The translations under genes were made by a program, and so were the position numbers. This document shows, in pieces, positions 24,475 through 32,878 of a stretch of DNA of 36,314 bases. This stretch comes from Caryophanales bacterium UBA3375. Its GTDB lineage: Bacteria; Bacillota_I; Bacilli_A; UBA3375. The notes under the pieces are model-generated. The model did not search any database. It was not told the origin of the DNA and saw only the letters and a program-made list of their open reading frames with translations. Location of the stretch: the NCBI GenBank assembly GCA_002359095.1, contig DEQD01000028.1, positions 1 through 36,314 of the forward strand. Direction: 5' to 3'. Each line of letters starts with the position of its first letter. The stretch's first letter is position 1.

Positions 24475-24843
24475 TTATTGATAGGTTTTACTTAAAAATG
24501 TTGGTATATCTGTTTCTTCTTGGGTATATAGGTCTAACAAACTACTAAACATCGGATACCCATCATATTCCTCATATAAAAATTTAATTCTTGTTCCTGG
24601 TTTACAATTAAATAACTCAAAAAGAACAGGAATAGTATTAAAAACATCAACCGCACTATAATAACTCAACCCTTGAGGGTTTTCTAGGTCCTGTGCTGTG
24701 TTATAATCTAGAATTACCCAACCGTTAGCACATTCACTATCAACATCATAGCGATATGCTACTTCAGCAATCTTTTCCCCACTCATAACACTGTCCGAAA
24801 CTAAAAACATTCCAAAATCTTCGTTATTAATTTTAACATCCAT
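24475..24843 (-). CDS. Imm33-like (DUF2185) immunity protein, copy 2
   Basis: 122 residues, paralogous along its length to the gene at 10811-11170: EDFGMFLVSDSVMSG, YRYDV, NGWVILDYNTA, YSAVDVFNTIPVLFELFNCKPGT and YEEYDG. It follows the orphan toxin-tail ORF by 9 bases and has AAGGAGG before its ATG. Placed at the opposite end of the island from copy 1, it is probably a spare or foreign-toxin immunity gene acquired with the toxin tail. No catalytic motif is seen. Confidence 0.62.
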   Translation of the reverse strand: MDVKINNEDFGMFLVSDSVMSGEKIAEVAYRYDVDSECANGWVILDYNTAQDLENPQGLSYYSAVDVFNTIPVLFELFNCKPGTRIKFLYEEYDGYPMFSSLLDLYTQEETDIPTFLSKTYQ

Positions 24844-24852
24844 TTTCCCTCC

Positions 24853-25089
24853 TTATTCTTCCACAAAATGCAAAGCACCCGGATTTTCTACCAGTTGATA
24901 AAACTGATCTCTACTAATCATTCCTTTGCGATACAATAACATAACTTTTTTGAATTCAAAACCATCTAGCATGTCTTCAGGAACAACTTTTTTTCTATTC
25001 CAATAAATTGTTTTACCTGTTTTAGCATCAACAACTTCACCATTTTGATTCAATCCCGATTTAAATAAATTTTCAATTATTTCTTCCAT
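24853..25089 (-). CDS. Orphan toxin-tail fragment related to the LXG nuclease C-terminus
   Basis: 78 residues. The last 40 (FEFKKVMLLYRKGMISRDQF...NP) align with the C-terminus of the LXG toxin (LEYKKIFLLYKKGLISKQQV...DP). The catalytic Gly-His is gone (DMLDGFEF in place of the toxin's LGHVKDLEY) and the NRSH ending is missing, so it is not an active GH-E nuclease. A strong AGGAGG start site and intact frame argue that it is still translated. It could be a leftover displaced toxin tip, a recombination cassette, or a decoy. It precedes an Imm33-like gene, as a toxin tip would precede its immunity gene. Confidence 0.6.
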   Translation of the reverse strand: MEEIIENLFKSGLNQNGEVVDAKTGKTIYWNRKKVVPEDMLDGFEFKKVMLLYRKGMISRDQFYQLVENPGALHFVEE

Positions 25090-25116
25090 ACAACCTCCTA
25101 ATTTAAGAGTAGAGAA

Positions 25117-25932
25117 TTATTTTTTATTATAAACAATACTATACATTATAGCAATAACTGCTCCACCAATCATATTACCAATAATAACAATAATTACATT
25201 GTATATTGCATTTATATCTACAACTGGAGTTGTTATATGATGAAATAATTCATATAACCAAGTCATTTCAAATAATACAGTATTAGCAACTGAGTGTTCA
25301 AAACCTAAATAAGCAAATATAAACACACCAAAAAACATTAATAAGAATTTAGTAATTCCATCCATATTTTTATTTTTATAGATTGCTACCATTGGTAAAT
25401 TTATACATATTCCACAAAGAATTGCTCTAAATAAACAATCAATGTATTGTTGATTAGCAATATAGTTTTCTTTTGCTTCTACAGTTGTTGCAATAGTTTC
25501 ATACATTGAATCCATTACACTAGTTGGAGCAACAACTAAGCCAAAGACGATTCCACCAAGTGCATTACCTATAAAACAAAATAACAATATTTTAAATAAT
25601 GTCGACCAATTTATTCTCTTAAAGAATTTGGCTACACTTACCATCATCATATTAGATGTAAGTAATTCAGATTTTGTATAATAAATAGTAATTAAACATA
25701 ATGGGAAGAAAACACTAGCCATAAATTTTCCAAAATGATGAATATCAACACCATTAACTTCACTAAAATTTGTAGCTAAACAAAAATATGCTAAATACCC
25801 TAGAAAAATTATTAAACCTGAAACACAAGCTTTAATTAAATATCTAACAGGAGTATTTCTAACACTTTCTTCTTTTATTTCAACTCCACTATGTACTTCT
25901 TTAATTAATATTTCTTCACTAACATTACTCAT
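25117..25932 (-). CDS. Formate/nitrite transporter (FNT) family channel
   Basis: 271 residues with six membrane helices. Family marks are ELLTSNMM near residue 90 and GFEHSVANTV near 205, plus the final GNMIGGAVIAIMY helix. It moves formate or a related small anion across the membrane; with no pyruvate formate-lyase next to it the substrate is not fixed. I chose the ATG at 25932 with GGAG at 4 bases over an upstream TTG. A TGTTATAAT promoter lies about 22 bases ahead. It forms the right-hand border of the T7SS island. Confidence 0.9.
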   Translation of the reverse strand: MSNVSEEILIKEVHSGVEIKEESVRNTPVRYLIKACVSGLIIFLGYLAYFCLATNFSEVNGVDIHHFGKFMASVFFPLCLITIYYTKSELLTSNMMMVSVAKFFKRINWSTLFKILLFCFIGNALGGIVFGLVVAPTSVMDSMYETIATTVEAKENYIANQQYIDCLFRAILCGICINLPMVAIYKNKNMDGITKFLLMFFGVFIFAYLGFEHSVANTVLFEMTWLYELFHHITTPVVDINAIYNVIIVIIGNMIGGAVIAIMYSIVYNKK

Positions 25933-25954
25933 AATTCTCCAATCCAACAATTAT

Positions 25955-25963
25955 ATTATAACA
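25955..25963 (-). promoter_or_regulatory. Extended -10 promoter of the FNT gene
   Basis: The minus strand reads TGTTATAAT, an exact extended -10 box, leaving a leader of about 17 bases that contains the GGAG site. Confidence 0.7.
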
Positions 25964-25991
25964 ATTAATAATTAATAAATGAATAAATAAT

Positions 25992-26687
25992 TTAACTATT
26001 AAATAAATCTTTTGGTTTTTCTATACCATATAGTTCATCTCTATTCTTACGATATAAACAAGTTGTAATAATCTCAACAATAAAAAATAAACAAAGAGAA
26101 ACACCAAACATAGATAAAGAAATAACAGCTAACGTATCATTACCTTGTTGTGCTAAACAAAAAGTAAGTATTAATGATCCTATAAAAGAAATCAATATAA
26201 AAATATCTACCAAATTAACATTTCTAAAATATGGTGAATATACACGAGCAATAAACAATAATATACCTAAACCAATAATAGCTACAAATAATAAAGTTAT
26301 TATCAATACTCCATTGTATGTAGAAAGCATTAAATAAGCTATAAGTATTATTGGTACAAACAATAACCTCGACATTGATAACTTATCAATTTTATTTCTA
26401 GGACTCTTTCTATATTTAATAAATTCACGATCATACCAAACCACTACTATTAAGGAAACTATAGATAATAATATATAACTATAATACCTAGTCTGAGTAC
26501 ATATTTTAATCCCTAACAAAATACCAAAAAAAGCAAATAAATGCATAAGAACAAATGAAAATCCAATAATAAAACTTGGATTAGCTTCAATTTTATATCT
26601 ATCCATTTCTTCCCTCGTTTTACTAACTTGTTCTTGTTTCTCTAGCCACTTCTTTAAATAACTAATTAATTTATCATGATTAATCAT
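25992..26687 (-). CDS. Uncharacterised multi-pass membrane protein
   Basis: 231 residues. A charged cytoplasmic start (about 1-38) is followed by about six to seven hydrophobic helices between 40 and 215 and a short charged tail. I recognise no family. The start codon overlaps the stop of the RimK-like ligase gene (TAATG) and has GGAGG before it, so it is coupled to that enzyme. A joint role, such as exporting or holding a product of the ligase, is only suggested by the coupling. Confidence 0.6.
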   Translation of the reverse strand: MINHDKLISYLKKWLEKQEQVSKTREEMDRYKIEANPSFIIGFSFVLMHLFAFFGILLGIKICTQTRYYSYILLSIVSLIVVVWYDREFIKYRKSPRNKIDKLSMSRLLFVPIILIAYLMLSTYNGVLIITLLFVAIIGLGILLFIARVYSPYFRNVNLVDIFILISFIGSLILTFCLAQQGNDTLAVISLSMFGVSLCLFFIVEIITTCLYRKNRDELYGIEKPKDLFNS

Positions 26688-27574
26688 TATTCCTCCAACA
26701 ATTTATATCCCTCATAAATTAACTTATTTGCAATATTTTTATTACTAACTGAATCAAGTCCCATAAAACCAGGAGCAGAATTTACTTCACAAACTACATA
26801 TCCATCTTTAGTTTCTAGTAAATCAATCCCAGCTATATCAACAGGTAATGTTTTCATTACTTGTTGACATAGCTTTAATAATTTATCATTAACACTAAAT
26901 GGTGTTGCTTGTTGATAAATACTAAAGTTAGTTCTAAAGTCTTCTCCATCACTATGACGTTTCATTGCACCAACAACTTTATCTTTAAACATAATAACAC
27001 GAATATCTTCACCAGGTTTATAGTCAACAAAGTCTTGTAATAAATAAAAATAGTCCTTAGCAATTAAATCAGAAAACTCCATCATCTGATTTAATTGCTC
27101 TTGATTATCTATTTTATAGATTCCTTTACCAATACTTCCTGAATTACTTTTATGAACTAATGGATACTCCATTAGTTTATTAATAGTATCTAACTTTATA
27201 TTTTTTTCATTAATCATAGTTGGAATTACACTAATATTATGTTGTTGTAAAATTAAACTAGTTCTAAATTTATCTTTAAGTAATTGAGCGCAACTACCAT
27301 TATTATAAACTTTATACACACAACTAATTGCATCAACGATACAACTTTCTTTATTTGTAATCCCACTACCTAATCTATTAAAGATAAAATCATAATCATT
27401 AAAGGTTTGGGAAAGATAATAAAGTTTAACACCTTCATTTGTTATTTTAACACTAACATCTTCAATAAAGATAAAGTCTAAATTAAGTCCAAGTTTACCT
27501 GCTTCTTTTCTAAAAGCAGTATTTTCATAACTGTTTAAACGTTTACGTTTAATTATAATTCCTATTCTTTTCAC
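26687..27574 (-). CDS. RimK-like ATP-grasp ligase
   Basis: 295 residues with an ATP-grasp fold: nucleotide-binding loop VHKSNSGSIGKGIYKI near residue 142, GEDIRVIMF near 192, then GIDLLETKDGYVVCEVNSAPGF with the Mg-binding Glu and Asn near 260. RimK-type enzymes add glutamate or other amino acids to a protein or small-molecule carboxylate; the acceptor here is unknown. It starts with GTG overlapping the mnmA stop (TAGTG) and is followed by an overlapping membrane protein gene. Ribosomal S6 modification is possible but unproved. Confidence 0.82.
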   Translation of the reverse strand: MKRIGIIIKRKRLNSYENTAFRKEAGKLGLNLDFIFIEDVSVKITNEGVKLYYLSQTFNDYDFIFNRLGSGITNKESCIVDAISCVYKVYNNGSCAQLLKDKFRTSLILQQHNISVIPTMINEKNIKLDTINKLMEYPLVHKSNSGSIGKGIYKIDNQEQLNQMMEFSDLIAKDYFYLLQDFVDYKPGEDIRVIMFKDKVVGAMKRHSDGEDFRTNFSIYQQATPFSVNDKLLKLCQQVMKTLPVDIAGIDLLETKDGYVVCEVNSAPGFMGLDSVSNKNIANKLIYEGYKLLEE

Positions 27575-28707
27575 TATTCTATTCCTCTTATTTCATCATT
27601 GTAATAAACTTTATCTATCTCTCCACCACCAAGACAAATATCACCATTATAAAATACACAAGCTTGTCCTGGAGTTACAGCTAGTGTTTCTTCATAGTAA
27701 AGTTCTATACTGTTTTCATCAATCCATTTATAATCTAGAACTTTACTATCACAACTTCTATATCTAAATTTAGCACTAGTAATTGTATCTTTATCATATC
27801 CAATATAATTAATATCTCTAACTATTGCTTTATTACTTTTTAACCAATATTGATCTTCTCTTTGTGAAACATATACTATATTTTCATCTAACTTTTTACC
27901 TACTACATACCAAGGTAATGGTTTAAATCTTTTATCACCACCTATATCTAAACCATGTCTTTGTCCAATAGTATAAAACATCATTCCTTTATGAGGTTTT
28001 ACAACTAAGTTAGTATCTTTATCAACAAAGTTCCCTTGATGTTCTTTAATATAATTTTTAAGAAAGTCATTAAAGTTTCTTTCACCGATAAAACAAATAC
28101 CGGTACTATCTTTTTTATTAGCAGTAACTAATCCTTGTTCTTGGGCTATTTTTCTAACTTCACTTTTTTGTAAGTGACCAATAGGAAACAAACTTTTTTC
28201 CAATTGGGCAATACTTAGTTGTTCTAAAAAGTATGTTTGATCCTTATTAGCATCCGCTCCTCTAAGCATTCTTATACTTCCATCTTCTTCAATAACTTTT
28301 TGAGCATAATGTCCCATCGCAATGTAGTCACAATCAAAATGTTTGATCGCATAATCTAAAAATGCATCAAACTTAATATATTTATTACAAAATACATCGG
28401 GATTTGGAGTAAGACCCTTTTTATAATCATTTAAAAATTTAGTAAATACCTTATCCCAATATTCTTGAACAAAGTTAACACGATAAATTGGTATATCTAA
28501 TTTCTCTGCCACTAGTCTTGCATCTTCAAAATCTTCAGCCGCTTGACACTGGTTTTTATCTAAATAGGGATCTGACTTATCATTATTTAGAGCACTATCC
28601 CAGTTTTGCATAAATACACCAATTACTTCATGACCTTGTTCTTTTAAAAGATAAGCACTGACACTTGAATCTACTCCTCCACTAAGACCAACTACAACCT
28701 TAGCCAT
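27574..28707 (-). CDS. mnmA: tRNA-specific 2-thiouridylase MnmA
   Basis: 377 residues. The PP-loop ATP site GLSGGVDSSV is at the start. The two catalytic cysteines lie in NPDVFCNK and TGICFIGERNF, and the C-terminal beta domain ends with TPGQACVFY. It makes 2-thiouridine at position 34 of Lys, Glu and Gln tRNAs, taking sulfur from a cysteine desulfurase chain. AAGGAG precedes the ATG. It heads a small operon with the RimK-like gene. Confidence 0.97.
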   Translation of the reverse strand: MAKVVVGLSGGVDSSVSAYLLKEQGHEVIGVFMQNWDSALNNDKSDPYLDKNQCQAAEDFEDARLVAEKLDIPIYRVNFVQEYWDKVFTKFLNDYKKGLTPNPDVFCNKYIKFDAFLDYAIKHFDCDYIAMGHYAQKVIEEDGSIRMLRGADANKDQTYFLEQLSIAQLEKSLFPIGHLQKSEVRKIAQEQGLVTANKKDSTGICFIGERNFNDFLKNYIKEHQGNFVDKDTNLVVKPHKGMMFYTIGQRHGLDIGGDKRFKPLPWYVVGKKLDENIVYVSQREDQYWLKSNKAIVRDINYIGYDKDTITSAKFRYRSCDSKVLDYKWIDENSIELYYEETLAVTPGQACVFYNGDICLGGGEIDKVYYNDEIRGIE

Positions 28708-28726
28708 TATACTCCTTTTTAAAACA

Positions 28727-28754
28727 ATAATATCGCATTACTATGCGATATTAT
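28727..28754 (-). terminator. Terminator overlapping the nuclease gene stop codon
   Basis: ATAATATCGCAT and ATGCGATATTAT make a perfect 12-bp stem with a 4-base loop that holds part of the stop codon of the lipoprotein nuclease. The minus-strand tail is TTGTTTT. The last four codons of the gene lie in the stem. Confidence 0.72.
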
Positions 28755-29343
28755 CAATTTCTAAACTTCTTTTAGAACCATCCACTTCCCAACTATACTT
28801 ATATTTACTTGGAGTTTGTGTATAGTTATTGGGATAAATAATTTCCACTTTAACATTAGTAATCTTTTGATTATTTCTTAAAGCACTAATCCATTCTTGT
28901 TCTAAATTATATTTACTACCTTTACGATTTAAATAACTATTTTCTGGTGTTATATTATAAGCATTAGATACTCCACCTAATGCATCAGCAATTATATGAC
29001 CTTGATCATATTCTTTTTTTTCTGTACCACTAACATCAGCTTCATCTTCACATAATCTTCCATTATGATTTTCTTCAGCTTTTGTTTGTAGAATTAATTC
29101 TTTAGCACTTACATAAACAACTTGTTTATATTGATTAGTATAGGCATAATATTCACGTTTAATATTCTTAGTTTGATTACCAATGTTAACTTTAACATTA
29201 GCTTTACGCTCACCACTAAGATTACAAGCTTCCACTTTAACCTGACGATTAGTATCAACTAGACATTGGTAATCGTTAGTAGCACAATTGCTACACCCAC
29301 TAACAACTAATAATAGACCGACTATAACAACTATTTTTTTCAT
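28741..29343 (-). CDS. Lipoprotein DNA/RNA non-specific endonuclease
   Basis: 200 residues. A signal peptide with lipobox VSGC places the mature protein, starting at Cys17, on the outside of the membrane. The nuclease motif YDQGHIIADALGG near residue 114 is the DRGH-type site with Gln in place of Arg, and NITPENSYLNRKG near 130 gives the metal-binding Asn set. These match the NucA/EndA family subgroup (Endonuclease_NS_2). Likely jobs are degrading external nucleic acids for nutrients or processing DNA during uptake. It overlaps the 113-residue upstream gene (ATGA), so they are co-expressed. Confidence 0.85.
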   Translation of the reverse strand: MKKIVVIVGLLLVVSGCSNCATNDYQCLVDTNRQVKVEACNLSGERKANVKVNIGNQTKNIKREYYAYTNQYKQVVYVSAKELILQTKAEENHNGRLCEDEADVSGTEKKEYDQGHIIADALGGVSNAYNITPENSYLNRKGSKYNLEQEWISALRNNQKITNVKVEIIYPNNYTQTPSKYKYSWEVDGSKRSLEIDNIA

Positions 29344-29681
29344 AAATCAATCATAATAATATCATAATAATTTACTGGTGCTATAGAACTGTTATTGACT
29401 ATACCAACTGCTTGTACTCTTTGTTCTAAAATATTGTCGTTGTCATCACTAATTTCATATTTGTGCTCAACTACGTTATAAACAAATTTAATATCCAAAT
29501 TTATTTTTACCAAACAATCTTCATTTTCTAATCTAACTTTTACATCTTCAACACCATCAAGTGGAGCTTTCGTATGTGATAATGTACCTTCTTGTGTTTT
29601 ATTAGTATTAATTACTACTTTGTTTACAAACCAAGAACAAACAATAATTACTAACGCTAGCATTAAAAATAATTTCTCCAT
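29340..29681 (-). CDS. Small membrane-anchored protein, partner of the nuclease gene
   Basis: 113 residues with one N-terminal hydrophobic helix (about 4-21) and a beta-rich external part with no recognised domain (VEDVKVRLENEDCLVKINLDIKF). The gene overlaps the nuclease gene by 4 bp and starts 9 bases after ndk. A helper or modulator role for the nuclease is suggested only by the coupling. Confidence 0.58.
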   Translation of the reverse strand: MEKLFLMLALVIIVCSWFVNKVVINTNKTQEGTLSHTKAPLDGVEDVKVRLENEDCLVKINLDIKFVYNVVEHKYEISDDNDNILEQRVQAVGIVNNSSIAPVNYYDIIMIDL

Positions 29682-29690
29682 TTAACTCCT

Positions 29691-30140
29691 CTATGAGAAG
29701 ATCCATGGATCTAAACTTTTAGAAGTTGTGACTATTTCATCATCTCTAAAATATATCCCTAGCTCATACTTAGCATTATCTTCACTATCTGATGTATGGA
29801 TTAAATTAAGACGCATATCAGCAGAATAATCCCCTCTTATAGTTCCAGGTAATGCTTCTAAAGGATTAGTAGCTCCTGCCATATGTCTTACTAAAGCAAT
29901 TGCATTAACCCCACTAATAGCTAAACAAACAACGGGACCACTAGTAATAGATTCTAATAAGTTTGGATAAAAGCTTTTACCTTCATGACACTTATAGTGA
30001 GCTTTAGCTTGTTCTTCACTTACATTAATCATTTTCATCGCACTAATTGTTAGTCCCTTATTTTCAAAACGAGAAATAATCTCGCCAGCTAACCCTCTTT
30101 GTATAGCGTTAGGTTTTATCATCGCAAATGTAGTTTCCAT
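29691..30140 (-). CDS. ndk: Nucleoside diphosphate kinase
   Basis: 149 residues, the family length. It begins TFAMIKPNAIQRGLAGEI, contains NPLEALPGTIRGDYSADM and has the active-site His in NLIHTSDS. It passes the gamma phosphate of ATP to other nucleoside diphosphates in the cytoplasm. It sits between mscL and the small membrane protein gene, with short gaps of 8 and 9 bases, so it is part of one transcript. Confidence 0.97.
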   Translation of the reverse strand: METTFAMIKPNAIQRGLAGEIISRFENKGLTISAMKMINVSEEQAKAHYKCHEGKSFYPNLLESITSGPVVCLAISGVNAIALVRHMAGATNPLEALPGTIRGDYSADMRLNLIHTSDSEDNAKYELGIYFRDDEIVTTSKSLDPWIFS

Positions 30141-30148
30141 AAAATTCC

Positions 30149-30547
30149 TTATTTGTTATTTTTTTTAAGTTCTTCTAAAATTTCTCTAAGTAATTTAGTT
30201 TCTTCACTTTCTTCATCATCTTCATCTACTTCCACATCAGCTTTACCTTTAATAATAAAGTTATAACCTTTCATAAAGAAGAAAGCAATTAACATCATTG
30301 CAAAGAAAGAAATAATTTGACTTACAAAATCACTTAATTGAAATTGAATATTAAAGATTGTTACAACACCTTCACTTGATTGTTGACCAAATAATCCTAA
30401 AATAGCATTTAAGATTGGTGTAACAATTGTATTAAAAAACGATGTACATAAATCTTTAACAGCAGTTGCAACTAAAAACCCGATTGCAACTGTAGAGAAA
30501 TCAGTCTCTTGTACAAATTCTTTAAATTGCGTAATTAATTTTTTCAT
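30149..30547 (-). CDS. mscL: Large-conductance mechanosensitive channel MscL
   Basis: 132 residues. The N-terminal amphipathic helix (FKEFVQETDFSTVAIGFLVATAVKDL) and first pore helix fit MscL. The external loop includes VTIFNIQFQLSDFVSQIISF, then comes the second helix, and the acidic C-terminal bundle ends ETKLLREILEELKK. It opens under membrane tension to release solutes during hypo-osmotic shock. It is followed by ndk after 8 bases. Confidence 0.93.
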   Translation of the reverse strand: MKKLITQFKEFVQETDFSTVAIGFLVATAVKDLCTSFFNTIVTPILNAILGLFGQQSSEGVVTIFNIQFQLSDFVSQIISFFAMMLIAFFFMKGYNFIIKGKADVEVDEDDEESEETKLLREILEELKKNNK

Positions 30548-30555
30548 ATATCCTC

Positions 30556-32823
30556 CTATAAAACACGTTTATAATAACTTCCAGTATTTGTTTTTATTGC
30601 GACCTCTTTATTATATAATATTTTATCTAACACCATATCTATTTCCTTAACTTTTTCGTCCGTAAAACTAATATAAAACTTATTAAATCCAAATTCTTGT
30701 AACTCTTCTAACTCATTATCAAGTAACATTGGTGTATTGGCATACATTCCAATCCGATTATTACCTTCATATAATAAAGGGAACTTACGATCTAATTTAT
30801 CATGAAGGTAATAATCACCATTTCTACAAGCTCTACAACTACCACAAGTATTAGTCTTATTATGATTAATTGGACAATAATCCATAATCATAACTGGTAT
30901 TCTTCCATATATACCTACAATACTATTAGTATTAGCCATGTTTTTTAACTGCTCATTATTTAGTTCAATTGAAAGATAAGTGTTATTAACACCTAGAGAT
31001 TGGAGAAATTGTTGACTAATACTATTAGTTGTATTAAATGTAAAGTTAGTAATTATATTTTTACCTAAATCTTTATAACGATATAAACTTCCAATCTCAC
31101 CAACAACTAAATTGTTAAACTTATTAACTACATCATCAATTTCTTCAAACTCTTCATCATAAACTACTCGTGATATTAATAGATAATCATTATCACGAGG
31201 AGTAATTTCTTTGGCTAAATCAATGTTGTTAATCACAACATTACCAGCAAAACGATTAACAACAGTTTCATACTGTTGTTTAGTTCTTACTTCAACAAAG
31301 AACTCTTTATCATTTTGTGGTAATGAGTTATTATTAATGTGTTTATTAGTAATAAGTTTTGATTCTCGATGTTTTAATTTATTATTAACAATAGTTTGTA
31401 ATATTAATTTTTTTAATCCTTTTATACTCTTATTTAAAATATTAATAGGTTCATTATAAATTAAATTAACATCTAAATCAAACATTGTGTTTTTAGTTTT
31501 ACTAAGCATATCAATAATATGCTTACTTGTAGTGTAGTTTTGATCATTAATTAAGTTAAGATCAAAATTAACTACTTTATCATCAACTACAAAGTATCGA
31601 GTATCAATATCAACTAATACTTTTTGTTTAACTCTTTTATTAAATGTCTTAGTTAATTCTTCTACTTGGTTTACTAAGGTATTATCTACAGTACGATAAA
31701 CTTTATTACCTACTTCTACCTCTAGATTAGAATAAATAGTATATGTATTATCATTATTATTAATACAAATATCTACTATTTGTCCTACTTCATCATTAGT
31801 TGTAATAAAACGTAAGTTATCTAATTTATTTATTACTTCTTTAGTATTTATTACTATTTCATTTTTATAATACTTATATTTCTTATCACTAATTGGATGT
31901 ATATCAACTACTTCACCAACATAATAACCATTATTATTAGGTCGGTCTAAGTTAACTAACTTACCACCATTAACTCCACTAACTCGACCTGTAGTAAATT
32001 CACGGTTATAAACTTTATGAGGATCAACTACTAACTTATTATGATCTCGTAAGTTAGTATAGTTCATTGTATTAACCATTACATATTCTGGTTGTTTTAA
32101 TCTTCCTTCTATTTTAAAGGAATCAATTCCTACTTCTTGATATTCTTTAAATAAAGAAGTTGTATTTAAATCTTTTAAATTAAGAGGGTGTCCACTTCTA
32201 ATACTCTTATTAGTTTTTTTATTAATTATTTCTTGTTCCATACGACAGTATTGAGAACATCGACCACGATTAGCACTTTTTTGATCAAGTAGGGTAGAAT
32301 CAAAACAAAGTCCCGAGTAACTAACACATAATGCTCCATGTCCAAACACTTCTAATTCTACATCAGTATTTTCTCTAACATATTTAATTTTATCTAGATT
32401 CATTTCTCGAGGCAATACTACTCGATTAACACCTAAGCTTTTAACCCCATTAATAGCAGATAAGTTATTAATATTCATCTGTGTAGAACAATGTATTTCT
32501 AAATCAGGATAATTGTTTTTAACAAGTTTGATTAATCCAATATCTTGAATTAATATTCCATCAGCTCCATATAAATATATTTGATCAAGAAAATAAAAGA
32601 AATCTTCTAATTCATCATTAAAGATTACAGTATTAAAAGTAATATATACTTTTACATCATACAAATTAGCATAATAAATAATATTTTTTAATTCTTCTAA
32701 ATCAATACAAGCATTAACTCTAGCTCCAAACTTAGGCGGAGCACAATAAATAGCATCTGCTCCAGATTGGATTGCAACTTTAGCACTATCATAATCTTTT
32801 ACTGGTGATAAAATCTCCATCAT
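30556..32823 (-). CDS. rlhA: U32 family protein, RlhA-like 23S rRNA hydroxylation factor
   Basis: 755 residues. The N-terminal U32 domain has a barrel start (EILSPVKDYDSAKVAIQSGADAIY), FGHGALCVSYSGLC, NRGRCSQYCR and SFKIEGRLKQPEYV, with the conserved cysteines thought to bind an iron-sulfur cluster. A long C-terminal part contains another Cys set (YCPINH...CGSCRACRNG). In E. coli RlhA this architecture serves C2501 hydroxylation of 23S rRNA using prephenate; I infer the same or a related RNA-modification role. Either of two adjacent ATGs may be the start. It follows serS after a terminator-like hairpin. Confidence 0.8.
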   Translation of the reverse strand: MMEILSPVKDYDSAKVAIQSGADAIYCAPPKFGARVNACIDLEELKNIIYYANLYDVKVYITFNTVIFNDELEDFFYFLDQIYLYGADGILIQDIGLIKLVKNNYPDLEIHCSTQMNINNLSAINGVKSLGVNRVVLPREMNLDKIKYVRENTDVELEVFGHGALCVSYSGLCFDSTLLDQKSANRGRCSQYCRMEQEIINKKTNKSIRSGHPLNLKDLNTTSLFKEYQEVGIDSFKIEGRLKQPEYVMVNTMNYTNLRDHNKLVVDPHKVYNREFTTGRVSGVNGGKLVNLDRPNNNGYYVGEVVDIHPISDKKYKYYKNEIVINTKEVINKLDNLRFITTNDEVGQIVDICINNNDNTYTIYSNLEVEVGNKVYRTVDNTLVNQVEELTKTFNKRVKQKVLVDIDTRYFVVDDKVVNFDLNLINDQNYTTSKHIIDMLSKTKNTMFDLDVNLIYNEPINILNKSIKGLKKLILQTIVNNKLKHRESKLITNKHINNNSLPQNDKEFFVEVRTKQQYETVVNRFAGNVVINNIDLAKEITPRDNDYLLISRVVYDEEFEEIDDVVNKFNNLVVGEIGSLYRYKDLGKNIITNFTFNTTNSISQQFLQSLGVNNTYLSIELNNEQLKNMANTNSIVGIYGRIPVMIMDYCPINHNKTNTCGSCRACRNGDYYLHDKLDRKFPLLYEGNNRIGMYANTPMLLDNELEELQEFGFNKFYISFTDEKVKEIDMVLDKILYNKEVAIKTNTGSYYKRVL

Positions 32824-32842
32824 GCTCCTTTCATAAAATATA

Positions 32843-32866
32843 GTGATAAAGTATTTACTTTATCAC
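32843..32866. terminator. Hairpin between serS and the U32 gene
   Basis: GTGATAAAGTA and TACTTTATCAC form an 11-bp perfect stem with almost no loop (10 bp with a 4-base loop is likelier), followed on the minus strand by TATATTTT. A probable, AT-rich intrinsic terminator of serS, although the next gene has no obvious promoter of its own. Confidence 0.65.
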
Positions 32867-32878
32867 TTATATTTATTG

